Shown here piece by piece: positions 1-8,014 of a stretch of 46,159 bases of DNA (positions within the stretch are counted from its first letter, which is position 1; every line of letters starts with the position of its first letter). Made by a program: the position numbers and the translations under genes. The stretch comes from Clostridium sp. BSD9I1 (GTDB lineage: Bacteria > Bacillota > Clostridia > Clostridiales > Clostridiaceae). Where the stretch lies: the NCBI RefSeq assembly GCF_900185645.1, contig NZ_FYAM01000007.1, positions 1 through 46,159 on the forward strand, in the 5' to 3' direction. Below the pieces are notes generated by a model. The model was not told where the DNA came from and made no database searches. It was given only the letters and a program-made list of their open reading frames with translations.

Positions 1-46
1 CACCCTGATTAAGAGTCAGGTGCTCTACCAACTGAGCTAATGGCGC
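1..46 (-). tRNA. tRNA-Lys (CTT), partial
   Basis: The 5' part of a tRNA read on the minus strand; its 3' half lies beyond the left edge. The D-arm is normal, and the anticodon arm has stem CCTGA/TCAGG with loop CTCTTAA, giving anticodon CTT. It is the last visible gene of the tRNA operon, which therefore continues out of the window. Confidence 0.93.
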
Positions 47-51
47 ATATT

Positions 52-128
<77 letters not shown>

Positions 129-132
129 AAAT

Positions 133-206
133 TGGAGCGGGTGAAGGGAATCGAACCCTCGTAACTAGCTTGGAAGGCTAGCACTCTACCATTGAGTTAC
201 ACCCGC
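133..206 (-). tRNA. tRNA-Gly (TCC), copy 1
   Basis: Cloverleaf with encoded CCA (133-135). Anticodon stem CTAGC/GCTAG, loop CTTCCAA, anticodon TCC. The tRNA body is identical to the copy at 737-810; together with the neighbouring Arg gene it forms a duplicated Arg-Gly pair. Confidence 0.96.
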
Positions 207-211
207 ATATT

Positions 212-286
212 TGGAGCGGAAGACGAGATTCGAACTCGCGACGTTCACCTTGGCAAGGTGACGCTCTACCACTGAGCCACTCCCGC
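212..286 (-). tRNA. tRNA-Gly (GCC)
   Basis: Cloverleaf with encoded CCA (212-214). Anticodon stem TCACC/GGTGA, loop TTGCCAA, anticodon GCC. A second glycine isoacceptor beside the TCC gene. Confidence 0.96.
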
Positions 287-322
287 AAATAAGCTTGTCT
301 TGTATATTAAATATAATTTAAT

Positions 323-406
323 TGGTGCAGGTGACAGGAGTTGAACCTGCAAGCCATAGGCGCTAGATCCTAAGTCTAGTGCGTCTGCCAATTCCGCCAC
401 ACCTGC
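323..406 (-). tRNA. tRNA-Leu (TAG)
   Basis: Class II tRNA with a long variable arm and encoded CCA (323-325). Anticodon stem CTAGA/TCTAG, loop CTTAGGA, anticodon TAG. The 36 bp between this gene and the Gly-GCC gene is the longest spacer in the cluster and shows no clear terminator or promoter. Confidence 0.96.
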
Positions 407-419
407 ATATTAAATTTAT

Positions 420-495
420 TGGTGGCTCACCGGGGAATCGAACCCCGGACAACATGATTAAAAGTCATGTGCTCTACCAACTGAGCTAGTGAACC
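420..495 (-). tRNA. tRNA-Lys (TTT)
   Basis: Cloverleaf with encoded CCA (420-422). Anticodon stem CATGA/TCATG, loop CTTTTAA, anticodon TTT. Only one base separates it from the tRNA-Gln gene, so the transcript must be cut by RNase P and 3' nucleases. Confidence 0.96.
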
Positions 496-496
496 A

Positions 497-571
497 TGGC
501 TGGGATAGCAGGATTCGAACCTACGAATGCGGCAGTCAAAGTGCCGTGCCTTACCGCTTGGCGACATCCCA
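497..571 (-). tRNA. tRNA-Gln (TTG)
   Basis: Cloverleaf with encoded CCA (497-499). Anticodon stem CGGCA/TGCCG, loop CTTTGAC, anticodon TTG. It begins with T as the first acceptor base (TGGGATG), as usual for tRNA-Gln. The GatCAB amidotransferase at 6529-9795 could complete its charging by converting Glu-tRNA(Gln) to Gln-tRNA(Gln); that link is inferred. Confidence 0.96.
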
Positions 572-574
572 GTA

Positions 575-651
575 TGGGGTGAATGAAGGGACTCGAACCC
601 TCGACAACCAGAATCACAATCTGGCGCTCTACCAACTGAACTACATCCACC
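575..651 (-). tRNA. tRNA-His (GTG)
   Basis: Cloverleaf with anticodon stem CCAGA/TCTGG, loop TTGTGAT, anticodon GTG. The extra G at position -1 (base 651) faces C73, the histidine identity pair, and CCA is encoded (575-577). Confidence 0.96.
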
Positions 652-654
652 ATA

Positions 655-731
<77 letters not shown>

Positions 732-736
732 ATATT

Positions 737-810
737 TGGAGCGGGTGAAGGGAATCGAACCCTCGTAACTAGCTTGGAAGGCTAGCACTCTACCATTGAG
801 TTACACCCGC
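737..810 (-). tRNA. tRNA-Gly (TCC), copy 2
   Basis: Cloverleaf with encoded CCA (737-739) and anticodon TCC; the tRNA body matches the copy at 133-206. It lies second in the transcript. Confidence 0.96.
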
Positions 811-818
811 AGGTTTTA

Positions 819-894
819 TGGTCGGGGTGACAGGGATTGAACCTGCGACCTCATGGTCCCAAACCACGCGCGCTCCCATCTGCGCTACACCCCG
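819..894 (-). tRNA. tRNA-Pro (TGG)
   Basis: Cloverleaf with encoded CCA (819-821). Anticodon stem CGTGG/CCATG, loop TTTGGGA, anticodon TGG. It is the first gene of the tRNA operon, about 50 bp downstream of the promoter at 946-974. Confidence 0.96.
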
Positions 895-945
895 TTATTC
901 TTCAGAAGCTTTTGCTTGTTTCGCTCGCTCCTGACGACATAAATT

Positions 946-974
946 ATTTTACATGATAATCTTAAATCCGTCAA
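946..974 (-). promoter_or_regulatory. Promoter of the tRNA operon
   Basis: On the minus strand -35 TTGACG (969-974) and -10 TAAAAT (946-951) are separated by exactly 17 bp. It is the only good promoter-like match upstream of the eleven tRNA genes. The rest of 895-1113 holds AT-rich sequence and the 3' flank of the phosphodiesterase gene; no other gene was seen there. Confidence 0.8.
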
Positions 975-1113
975 CACCTTTTTTCAAGTTTTTTTATATT
1001 TTTTCACGTTTTTTTATTAAAATCACACTTCATGCTAGTTATATCAATGCCTATGGGCTTTAAATAAATTCAATTTTCATTGAAAAAATACTCGTTTTTA
1101 AGAAAATCAAGTC

Positions 1114-1587
1114 TTATTTTATAGCTCTTATACTAGCATTTATTTTATTATCTTCTAATTCTATTACTGCCACACTATTAAATCCATCTCTGGCGATAAC
1201 GGGACTTCCAGGATTCACAAACCATATACCCTCTTCGTATATTATTTGAGATATATGAGTATGCCCAAATAAAACTACTTCTACTCCAAGTTCTAATGCT
1301 TTGAACTTCAATCTAGTTAGACTATGTTTTACATCATAGTAATGTCCATGAGTTATTAAGAACTTATGGCCTGCTATATCGGTTACTATATCTGCAGGTA
1401 CACTTGTAGAATAGTCACAATTTCCCTTTACATTTATGATTTCTCCATTATAATACTTCTTAAAATCTTTCACATCTTGAATATTGTCCCCTAAATGAAT
1501 AAGTATATCTATATTTTGAAGCTTCTCCATAACTCTTTCTATAATCCATGTATGCCTATGTGTATCACTTACAACCCCTATTAGCAA
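1114..1587 (-). CDS. YfcE/MJ0936-type metallophosphodiesterase
   Basis: 157 residues, a small calcineurin-like phosphoesterase of the YfcE family; these hydrolyse phosphodiester bonds with a two-metal centre in the cytoplasm. Metal ligands are visible in order: SDTH (D8, H10), HLGDN (about D33), KGNCD (about N55), THGH (about 79-81) and FGHTH (about 105-107). The length is normal for the family. The start is TTG, chosen because a strong ribosome site (AGGGGG) lies 10 nt upstream inside the end of the XTP pyrophosphatase gene, whose stop is 6 bp away. The two genes are thus co-transcribed and probably translationally coupled, an order common in Firmicutes. The physiological substrate cannot be told from sequence. 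Confidence 0.9.
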   Translation of the reverse strand: MLIGVVSDTHRHTWIIERVMEKLQNIDILIHLGDNIQDVKDFKKYYNGEIINVKGNCDYSTSVPADIVTDIAGHKFLITHGHYYDVKHSLTRLKFKALELGVEVVLFGHTHISQIIYEEGIWFVNPGSPVIARDGFNSVAVIELEDNKINASIRAIK

Positions 1588-1592
1588 TTTTT

Positions 1593-2198
1593 TTATTCCC
1601 CCTGTAAATATTCCTTAAAGGCATCTTCTAGTTTATTTAAGGCCTGCGCTCTATGACTCATAGTATTTTTTATGGTTGAACTAAGTTCTCCAAAGGTTTT
1701 TGCATATTGAGGTATATAAAATATCGGATCATATCCAAATCCCTCATTCCCCTTAACTTCCTCAGCAACCACACCATGAACTTCCCCTTGTACTTCAATC
1801 ACATTATCTCCATTTATAAAGAGTACCATGGCACATACAAATTTAGCTTTTCTGTTTTGCTTTCCTTCCATTAGTTTTAACAGCTTCTGATTATTTCTTT
1901 TATCATTGCCATGTTCTCCCGCAAATCTAGCTGAAAACACCCCAGGAGCTCCATCTAAGGCCTCTACAGCTATACCTGAATCATCTGCCAGTACCATAGC
2001 CTCCCCTTTTAGCATATCAAATATTACCTGTGCCTTTTTTCGTGCATTATCTATGAAAGTTATACCATCTTCTTCTACATCAATATCAATATTTGCTTCC
2101 CTTAGCGAAATTACTTCTATATTTAATTTTGATAATATAGCTTTTATTTCACTTATTTTATGTGTATTATTACTTGCAACAACTAATTTTTTATTCAT
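1593..2198 (-). CDS. rdgB: XTP/dITP pyrophosphatase (RdgB/HAM1 family)
   Basis: 201 residues. The enzyme removes non-canonical purine triphosphates (XTP, dITP) as monophosphate plus pyrophosphate, keeping them out of nucleic acids. Visible family motifs: SNNTHKI near the N-terminus, the metal-binding DDSG with LDGAPGVFSARFAG following, FGYDPIF, and the C-terminal SHRAQAL. The ATG at 2198 is preferred: it gives the family's usual N-terminus and has GGTGG about 11 nt upstream. An in-frame GTG at 2216 would add six residues but has no ribosome site. First gene of a two-gene unit with the downstream phosphodiesterase. A weak -10 match (TATAAT, 2239-2244 minus) lies upstream. Confidence 0.94.
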   Translation of the reverse strand: MNKKLVVASNNTHKISEIKAILSKLNIEVISLREANIDIDVEEDGITFIDNARKKAQVIFDMLKGEAMVLADDSGIAVEALDGAPGVFSARFAGEHGNDKRNNQKLLKLMEGKQNRKAKFVCAMVLFINGDNVIEVQGEVHGVVAEEVKGNEGFGYDPIFYIPQYAKTFGELSSTIKNTMSHRAQALNKLEDAFKEYLQGE

Positions 2199-2359
2199 TT
2201 TAATAAATTCCACCACCTATTTACATTACATAATTGTCATTATATTCTTCATTTTACCTACATATAAATTAAATGTCCACAGTTTAAAATAAATAATCAA
2301 CTTTTTGCACTTTCACTCATATTATTTATATAAGGATTAATTTTAGAGTAGGTGTTAAA

Positions 2360-3760
2360 TTGAGGTATATGGGACCATTCCTTAGAATTAATAGTTTGAC
2401 CGAACAAAATATTAAGAATCAACTATTTCATTTATCAAAAGAAGCTATGAAACATATCGTGTTACACACTGGAGGAGGGCTTACAACTTCACGCAAGGAC
2501 TTTAAAATAAAGAACCTTCATCAGAGCGAACTGAGTTTAATTAAAGGTTCATACCCACTTATATGTATATATAAAAAAGCTGATCCTAAAATAAGCACAG
2601 ATAGCAAACTACTTTGGGATATTAAAAAATTAAAAAAGGATGTATTAATAAGCTCTAATGCATTTATGTCTTTAGCACTTTTAGAACTATCAGATTATTA
2701 TTCCAAATTTAAAGACCTAGACGAATCCAAATATTCCCATTGTGGTTTGTATGCAAAACTCACTAAAAGACAACTCCAATTTTACTTTTCTTACTTAAGA
2801 GATGAGAATGGGGTATTCGTAGATAAAATTAATATAACGCCTGAAGATGAAAATGAATTAAAATTTGAAAACAAATACGCTGAATTTAAATTTTCTGACC
2901 AAAGCTTTTTAATGGCTGCTTTTTACAAAGCTTCTCTTTATGAAGATAAAGATAGTGAAGAATTTAAAAACTTTTCACTAGATATTCTAAATATGTTTAA
3001 GAACTATAAAGATGAATTATACAACTTAGACATGGATGAAATAATAAAATTAGCCTTGGGATTCAATATAATGTATGAATATTATAAAGACGAAGATATA
3101 AAATGCATACTATTGGATTTATTAGAACTTATCCAAGAAAACTATGAAGAATACACAATATTACAAAAGAAACGTAATTTTGAAAATCAATGTCTATGTT
3201 CTCTTAACTATATAATGTTCTATAAAAATACAGGCATATTAAAATTCAAAGACTTGTATAGTAGTATATACGAGAGCATTTTGAGTCTCTACAATGAGGA
3301 TTTAAGTTTGTTTATAAAGGATACAGATAAGGATAAAATGGTTTACTCTGCAGAAGAAATTAACTTATATATAATGTCCTTACTTGCTTATAACAAGTTT
3401 TTTAGCGAGGGAAATTCTAATTCAGAATCCAGCGGAAATCGCATTTTATTGAATGTATTTAAAAAGCAGTTAGTTGAATCAGGCATAATATTAAGTTGGC
3501 CTGAAGCGCCTTCATTAGATGATAGAGAAAGGTATATTAACTTTTCACTAAATAGCGAAGACTTGCTTGATGAAGATAACTTTAAAATGCATTCAATACC
3601 AACGCCAGATGGCATAGAAATATCACCTGTATTCTTAAAGGAAATAAAATTTAGTGAACGAAAAGGTATATTTAAAACTCCTAAGGATTCATTTTATAGC
3701 GAAAAAAATATGTTTATATTTTTCTTATATATATTTTTAAATAATCATGAGGCATTTTAA
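2360..3760 (+). CDS. Conserved clostridial protein of unknown function
   Basis: 466 residues; I do not recognise a named domain. No signal peptide or membrane segment is seen. The first third is basic-to-neutral, with a HTGGG segment near residue 37. The remainder is very rich in Lys, Asp, Glu, Tyr and Phe with many predicted helices (repeating LxxLL and FYxxL patterns), suggesting an all-helical repeat fold; this is inference. The TTG start at 2360 has AGGTG five nt upstream. An ATG at 2369 is the alternative and differs by three residues. It stands alone on the plus strand, divergent from rdgB, with no strong terminator before the small Cys-rich gene 125 bp downstream. Confidence 0.75.
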   Translation: MRYMGPFLRINSLTEQNIKNQLFHLSKEAMKHIVLHTGGGLTTSRKDFKIKNLHQSELSLIKGSYPLICIYKKADPKISTDSKLLWDIKKLKKDVLISSNAFMSLALLELSDYYSKFKDLDESKYSHCGLYAKLTKRQLQFYFSYLRDENGVFVDKINITPEDENELKFENKYAEFKFSDQSFLMAAFYKASLYEDKDSEEFKNFSLDILNMFKNYKDELYNLDMDEIIKLALGFNIMYEYYKDEDIKCILLDLLELIQENYEEYTILQKKRNFENQCLCSLNYIMFYKNTGILKFKDLYSSIYESILSLYNEDLSLFIKDTDKDKMVYSAEEINLYIMSLLAYNKFFSEGNSNSESSGNRILLNVFKKQLVESGIILSWPEAPSLDDRERYINFSLNSEDLLDEDNFKMHSIPTPDGIEISPVFLKEIKFSERKGIFKTPKDSFYSEKNMFIFFLYIFLNNHEAF

Positions 3761-3885
3761 ATTTTATGGTAATTAAGTAATTATTTTTATAAAATATTTT
3801 ATATATAAATACACATACTAAAATCACCCTACAGTACAACTAATTTTCCTCTTATTAACCACCCTTTGTATAGGAGGTAATAACT

Positions 3886-4044
3886 ATGATGAACATAAAT
3901 TGTTCTGAAAACTGTATGTATGAAAGAGACGGAATATGTACTTTTAATACTATACTTAGTGCCTCCAATTGTGTAATTACCAATGAAAAATGTGGTTATT
4001 ACATTGAAAAGGAATCTACAAAAAAAGTTCCTCCCATAAATTAG
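3886..4044 (+). CDS. Small cysteine-rich protein
   Basis: 52 residues, with a perfect ribosome site AGGAGGT seven nt before the ATG (a second ATG follows directly). Five cysteines at positions 6, 10, 18, 29 and 36 (C-x3-C-x7-C-x10-C-x6-C) suggest a zinc or iron-sulfur knuckle; the pattern recalls DUF1540-like small clostridial proteins, but I cannot confirm membership. There is no signal peptide. The last codons (Lys-Lys-Val-Pro-Pro) are written in the left arm of the terminator hairpin at 4024-4054, so coding and termination signals overlap. The function is unknown. The strong ribosome site and intact frame make it a real gene. Confidence 0.75.
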   Translation: MMNINCSENCMYERDGICTFNTILSASNCVITNEKCGYYIEKESTKKVPPIN

Positions 4045-4054
4045 GAGGAACTTT
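4024..4054. terminator. Bidirectional terminator inside a coding end
   Basis: Inverted repeat with arms 4024-4034 and 4044-4054 (core GTTCCTCC/GGAGGAAC), flanked by A and T tracts, so it works on both strands. It ends the small Cys-rich gene (its stop TAG occupies 4042-4044) and the converging lipoprotein gene, whose stop is at 4056-4058. Confidence 0.88.
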
Positions 4055-4055
4055 T

Positions 4056-5582
4056 TTAAATTATACTTTTATTTATTAAAAGTGACTCGAAATTTATATA
4101 GAATTTATAGTTCAACCTTAATCCTTCAATATATTTATTTTTATAAACATATATATTATTTGAATATAAGGGGATTGCAGGAATATCTTCTTCTAATATT
4201 TCAAAACACTTATTTTGTAGCTCACCTTTTTTATTAGTATCTTTATTTGTTCTAAGTAAATTCACATATCCATTATATAAAGAATTATTATATCTTGAAT
4301 AATTAAAAGGATTATTATAAGTGAACTTTTCAAATATACTCATAACATTATCATACTCTTTACCATATTTCATAAGGGCCATATCATACTCACCATTATT
4401 TATATGTTTAAAAAAGTCATCCTCGCTATATTCCTTTAATTCTATAGTTATATTTGATTTTTTCTCTATATTAGACTTTAAATAACTCGCTACCTTTTTA
4501 TCTTCTACTGTATCCTTAAATATAAACTTCAACGTAGGTTTGATATCTAACTCAATATTGCTTGCATTGTTTTTAGTGCCATTTTTACCCTTCTGCTGTA
4601 AATTCATAAATCCATTTATAGGTGCAGCTTCATCTTTCAATAATTCATTATAAATTTTTTCTTTGTTTAAGACTTCTTTTATAACCTTTCTTACGTTATA
4701 TGGGACCTTATTTTCCTTTAAGTTAAATACTAAATATTGAAACTTATAAGATTCATTCTTTAATGGGTCTTCTAGTATATTTCCTATACTACTCAAATGC
4801 TCACTTTTAAATAAATCAACTTTTCCTAATTGAAGATTTACAAGTGCATCTTCATCACTTTCAACCTTAACAATTTTTATCTTATTACTTGGCGTAATTC
4901 CCCAATACTTTTCATTAGGCACTAGATTTATCTCATCACCATTTATGTCTTTTATTATATATTGTCCTGAATACTTTAAAGTAGAATAGTTAATTCCCCA
5001 ATTATTAATTTTATCATCCAATTCCCTTATCCCATATATAGGGTTAGCAAGTAACTCCAGAAAAAAGCTACAAGGACTATTAAGTTTTATTTGAAGAATA
5101 TTATTTTCTATACTATTTATAGCTACATTGCTAAAATCAACCTTGCCATTTTTATAAGTTTCTGCACCGAATATGCAGAACAATTCATATTCTAAAGGAT
5201 TATCAGTTTCTTTATTTAAAAGTTCAGAAAAGAACACCTTAAAGGTTTCTGCGGTTATAGGTTCTCCATTGCTAAAATATGCATCGTCTCTTATATAAAA
5301 TTTATAAGTAGTTTTATCTTTGCTTATTTCCCACTTCTCTGCAATACCTGGAACTATATTTCCCTCATCATCCTTTTTTACAAGCCCTTCAAATGTAGAA
5401 TTTAATATTTCCAGTGAATTATCATCATAAGCAGCTTTCATATTTAAGTACTTAGGCATATTTATCACAGCATAGGTTATGTACTCTTTATTTAATACAT
5501 TTTCATTAAAACTTTGTTTTTTTTCTATACATCCACTTAATAAAATACATATTGTTATAGCTATTGCTATAATTTTTTTCAT
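4056..5582 (-). CDS. Peptide-type ABC transporter substrate-binding lipoprotein (family 5)
   Basis: 508 residues. An N-terminal lipoprotein signal with lipobox LLSGC (Cys 17) anchors it outside the membrane. The body matches the SBP_bac_5 (OppA/DppA) fold: an early LNSTFEGL segment, then IVPGIAEKWEISKD and FYIRDDAYFSNGEPITAETF, which is the family signature block. Members bind oligopeptides, nickel or sugars; the substrate cannot be told. No permease or ATPase genes are adjacent, so it is an orphan binding protein that must use a transporter encoded elsewhere or act as a sensor. The ribosome site AGGAG precedes the ATG. It is insulated by a terminator on each side. Confidence 0.88.
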   Translation of the reverse strand: MKKIIAIAITICILLSGCIEKKQSFNENVLNKEYITYAVINMPKYLNMKAAYDDNSLEILNSTFEGLVKKDDEGNIVPGIAEKWEISKDKTTYKFYIRDDAYFSNGEPITAETFKVFFSELLNKETDNPLEYELFCIFGAETYKNGKVDFSNVAINSIENNILQIKLNSPCSFFLELLANPIYGIRELDDKINNWGINYSTLKYSGQYIIKDINGDEINLVPNEKYWGITPSNKIKIVKVESDEDALVNLQLGKVDLFKSEHLSSIGNILEDPLKNESYKFQYLVFNLKENKVPYNVRKVIKEVLNKEKIYNELLKDEAAPINGFMNLQQKGKNGTKNNASNIELDIKPTLKFIFKDTVEDKKVASYLKSNIEKKSNITIELKEYSEDDFFKHINNGEYDMALMKYGKEYDNVMSIFEKFTYNNPFNYSRYNNSLYNGYVNLLRTNKDTNKKGELQNKCFEILEEDIPAIPLYSNNIYVYKNKYIEGLRLNYKFYINFESLLINKSII

Positions 5583-5622
5583 TTTACTCTCTCCTTTACT
5601 TATTAATAATTATTACCCAAGC

Positions 5623-5659
5623 AAAAAAAAATAAACAAAATATATATTTTGTTTATTTT
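5623..5659 (-). terminator. AT-only perfect palindrome terminator
   Basis: A 32-bp perfect palindrome (5628-5659) is followed on the minus strand by a run of T. It begins at the stop codon of the 5658-6137 gene. The stem is almost all A-T, with one G-C pair per arm, so it relies on length rather than GC content. Confidence 0.72.
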
Positions 5660-6137
5660 AATAAATCGGTAAATATCTATAAAACTTAAAATTATTCTCC
5701 TTTAAATTGCTGCAAATATCTCCTGACAATCCTACTTGATGTCTTATAAATGTATATCTATCTATAAGTTTTATATTTCTATGGATAACTAAAGTGGGAC
5801 TTTTTATTATTTTATTTTCAAATATACCGATAGTTATAAATATAGATTTTTTAGCATTATATTTTAGTGCCTGTGTTAAAAAACATTCAAATGTTTCCTC
5901 AAATATCATCTTTTCTTTAGAAAAGTTAAAAAAAACACTATCTTCTTTTCCCTCTAAATACATCATAAGCATTTCATTATTTTTTAAAACAACACGATAT
6001 TGTATATTATTCTTCCAACATACCTTAATTAAATTATGAAATATTTTATCCGTACTTATCCTATTTAGAATTGAAATAGCTTTATTTTCGTCTGCTTGTA
6101 TTAACTTAAAATAAACTTTGTAAAATTTATCCCTCAT
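5658..6137 (-). CDS. Unknown protein; C-terminal half weakly Mrr-like
   Basis: 159 residues, unrecognised overall. The second half contains a helix then strand pattern (ALKYNAKKSIFITIGIF followed by NIKLIDRYTFIRHQ) that recalls the end of Mrr-type restriction endonuclease folds, where similar text reads iTtsxF...IxLIDg. I do not see the catalytic Asp and Gln-x-Lys pair that Mrr enzymes need, so any relation would be to a degenerate or repurposed fold. This is a tentative observation. The ATG at 6137 has GGGGGG five nt upstream; a longer frame from a TTG at 6197 lacks a ribosome site. It is cytoplasmic, with no signal peptide. It is followed by the AT-rich terminator and then the orphan binding protein gene. 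Confidence 0.6.
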   Translation of the reverse strand: MRDKFYKVYFKLIQADENKAISILNRISTDKIFHNLIKVCWKNNIQYRVVLKNNEMLMMYLEGKEDSVFFNFSKEKMIFEETFECFLTQALKYNAKKSIFITIGIFENKIIKSPTLVIHRNIKLIDRYTFIRHQVGLSGDICSNLKENNFKFYRYLPIY

Positions 6138-6232
6138 TAATTCCCCCCAAATATTGATTATTAATATTATATGAACTAGAGGAATATTAATTTCCAAAAT
6201 AACTTACTATAGGTTACAATTTATTTCTATGG

Positions 6233-6238
6233 TATAAT
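6233..6238 (+). promoter_or_regulatory. Extended -10 promoter of the small membrane gene
   Basis: TGG followed by TATAAT (6233-6238) forms an extended -10 element 38 bp before the start codon at 6276. No good -35 lies 17 bp upstream, as is usual for extended -10 promoters. Confidence 0.5.
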
Positions 6239-6275
6239 TTTATTACAAGTTTTCATCTACTGGAGGGAAATTTAT

Positions 6276-6494
6276 ATGATTTTAGCATTAGAAATACTTG
6301 CTATAATATCTATGTGCATATTAATATTTGTAGTTGTATGGGGATTTGTAACATTACAGCAGGTATATAATCAATTGAAATATAAAAATTATTTGCTAGA
6401 AAAGTTAAACGTGCATATGCACAACTTATGTGAAAAGTTTAATGTTCCTGATTCATCTAAAGACTTACAAACTCAAGAAGAAGTTACTAAATAA
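6276..6494 (+). CDS. Small single-span membrane protein
   Basis: 72 residues. The N-terminal 27 residues form one hydrophobic helix (LEILAIISMCILIFVVVWGF); the rest is a polar, helix-prone tail with heptad-like Leu/Leu/Met/Leu spacing, probably cytoplasmic. The ribosome site GGAGGG lies eight nt before the ATG. No named family is recognised. It sits alone between opposing units: an extended -10 promoter upstream and a shared terminator with gatB immediately after its stop. Confidence 0.72.
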   Translation: MILALEILAIISMCILIFVVVWGFVTLQQVYNQLKYKNYLLEKLNVHMHNLCEKFNVPDSSKDLQTQEEVTK

Positions 6495-6527
6495 AAAAAT
6501 TCCCCATAACCTATATGGGGAATTTTT
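6495..6527. terminator. Bidirectional terminator
   Basis: 14-bp arms (6495-6508 and 6514-6527; core TTCCCCATA/TATGGGGAA) with A and T tails on both sides and a 5-nt loop. It lies exactly between the stop of the small membrane gene (6494) and the stop of gatB (6529). Confidence 0.9.
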
Positions 6528-6528
6528 A

Positions 6529-7959
6529 TTAAGCTTTACTTACTTCTTCACTTACAAGTTTATTTACTATTTGAGGGTTTGCTTTACCTTTAGTTTCTTT
6601 CATTACGAGCCCTACTAAGAAGCCTATAGCTCTTGTTTTACCATTTTTAAAATCTTCTATAGATTGAGGATTATTTGCTATTATCTTTCTAACCACTTCA
6701 AGTATAGCTCCCTCATCATTATTTTGTACTAGTCCCTTTTCTTCTACTATGACCTTTGGAGACTTTCCTGTTTCAAACATTTCTTCTATAACTTTTTTAC
6801 CTATATTATTTGAAATAGTCCCTGCGCCTATAAGCTTTATAAGTTCTGATAAATGTTCTGGAGTAAATTTAACTTCTGCTATAGTTATAGCCTTTTCATT
6901 TATTATTCTTGAAATATCCCCCATAAGCCAGTTAGACGTTGCCTTAGCGTCATTAGATAGCTTCGCAGTACTTTCAAAGAACTCTGCCATAGCTGTAGTT
7001 AGCGTAAGAACTGATGCATCATATTTAGGAATACCATATTCGCGAGCAAATCTCTCTTGCTTCTCATGTGGAAGCTCAGGTATCGTTTTTCTAACCTCTT
7101 CTATCCACTCATCAGATATATTAAGAGTTACCAAATCTCCTTCAGGGAAATATCTATAGTCATTTGCTTGCTCTTTATTTCTCATAACTATAGTTACATT
7201 ATTTGATTCATCCCATCTTCTTGTTTCTGGTTCAATCTTTTCTCCATTTTTATTAGCCTCAATTTGTCTATCATATTCATATCTTAAAGCTTTTTCAAGA
7301 GCTTTAAATGAATTCATGTTTTTTATCTCAACCCTAGTTCCAAATACATCGCTGCCCTTTGGCATAACAGATATGTTACCATCACATCTTAAAGAACCCT
7401 CTTCCATCTTACAATCAGATACTTCAATAGAAGATAATATACTTCTAAGCTTTTGAAGATATAAGGTTGCTTCTTCTGGTGTCCTAATATCAGGGTTTGA
7501 TACTATTTCTATAAGAGGCACTCCTGCTCTATTATAATCTACTAATGTTCCATTACCTGTATGAAGTAACTTACCTGCATCTTCCTCCATATGTATTCTT
7601 TGAATACCTATCTTTTTCTTTTCTCCACTTTCAAGCTCTATTTCTATATAGCCATCTCTGCATATTGGAATTTCATCTTGAGTTATCTGATAGTTCTTAG
7701 GACAATCTGGATAAAAGTAATTTTTTCTATCCATTCTGCTTACCTGATTTATAGAACAATTAAGAGCTAATCCTGCCTTTATAGCATAATCCACTACTCT
7801 TTTATTTAACTGTGGTAGTGAGCCTGGAAGGCCTAAGCATACTGGACATACGTGAGTATTTGGTTTCCCACCAAACTCAGTTGTACATCCGCAATATATT
7901 TTAGTCTTTGTAGAAAGTTCTGCATGAACTTCAAGACCTATTACCGCTTCAAATTCCAT
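6529..7959 (-). CDS. gatB: Asp/Glu-tRNA amidotransferase subunit B
   Basis: 476 residues, the usual GatB length. This subunit binds the mischarged Glu-tRNA(Gln) or Asp-tRNA(Asn), phosphorylates the acyl group and accepts ammonia from GatA. The N-terminal signature EAVIGLEVHAEL and the zinc-site cysteines (YCGCTTEFGG, then HVCPVCLGLPGSLP) are present, followed by the GatB core, KMEEGSLRCD and the helical C-terminal tail/YqeY-like domain (about 325-476). Last gene of gatC-gatA-gatB, 55 bp after gatA, and closed by the bidirectional terminator. A GGAG ribosome site is 12 nt upstream, slightly long. Confidence 0.97.
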   Translation of the reverse strand: MEFEAVIGLEVHAELSTKTKIYCGCTTEFGGKPNTHVCPVCLGLPGSLPQLNKRVVDYAIKAGLALNCSINQVSRMDRKNYFYPDCPKNYQITQDEIPICRDGYIEIELESGEKKKIGIQRIHMEEDAGKLLHTGNGTLVDYNRAGVPLIEIVSNPDIRTPEEATLYLQKLRSILSSIEVSDCKMEEGSLRCDGNISVMPKGSDVFGTRVEIKNMNSFKALEKALRYEYDRQIEANKNGEKIEPETRRWDESNNVTIVMRNKEQANDYRYFPEGDLVTLNISDEWIEEVRKTIPELPHEKQERFAREYGIPKYDASVLTLTTAMAEFFESTAKLSNDAKATSNWLMGDISRIINEKAITIAEVKFTPEHLSELIKLIGAGTISNNIGKKVIEEMFETGKSPKVIVEEKGLVQNNDEGAILEVVRKIIANNPQSIEDFKNGKTRAIGFLVGLVMKETKGKANPQIVNKLVSEEVSKA

Positions 7960-8014
7960 CTATCTTTTCCACTCCTTTTTTCAATTCTTAAAAGCCCTAA
8001 ATACCAACTATTAA

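Noticed and set aside
6430-6618. 62-codon plus-strand frame overlapping the small membrane gene and gatB
   Set aside because: It runs through the bidirectional terminator 6495-6527 and into gatB antisense; no ribosome site.
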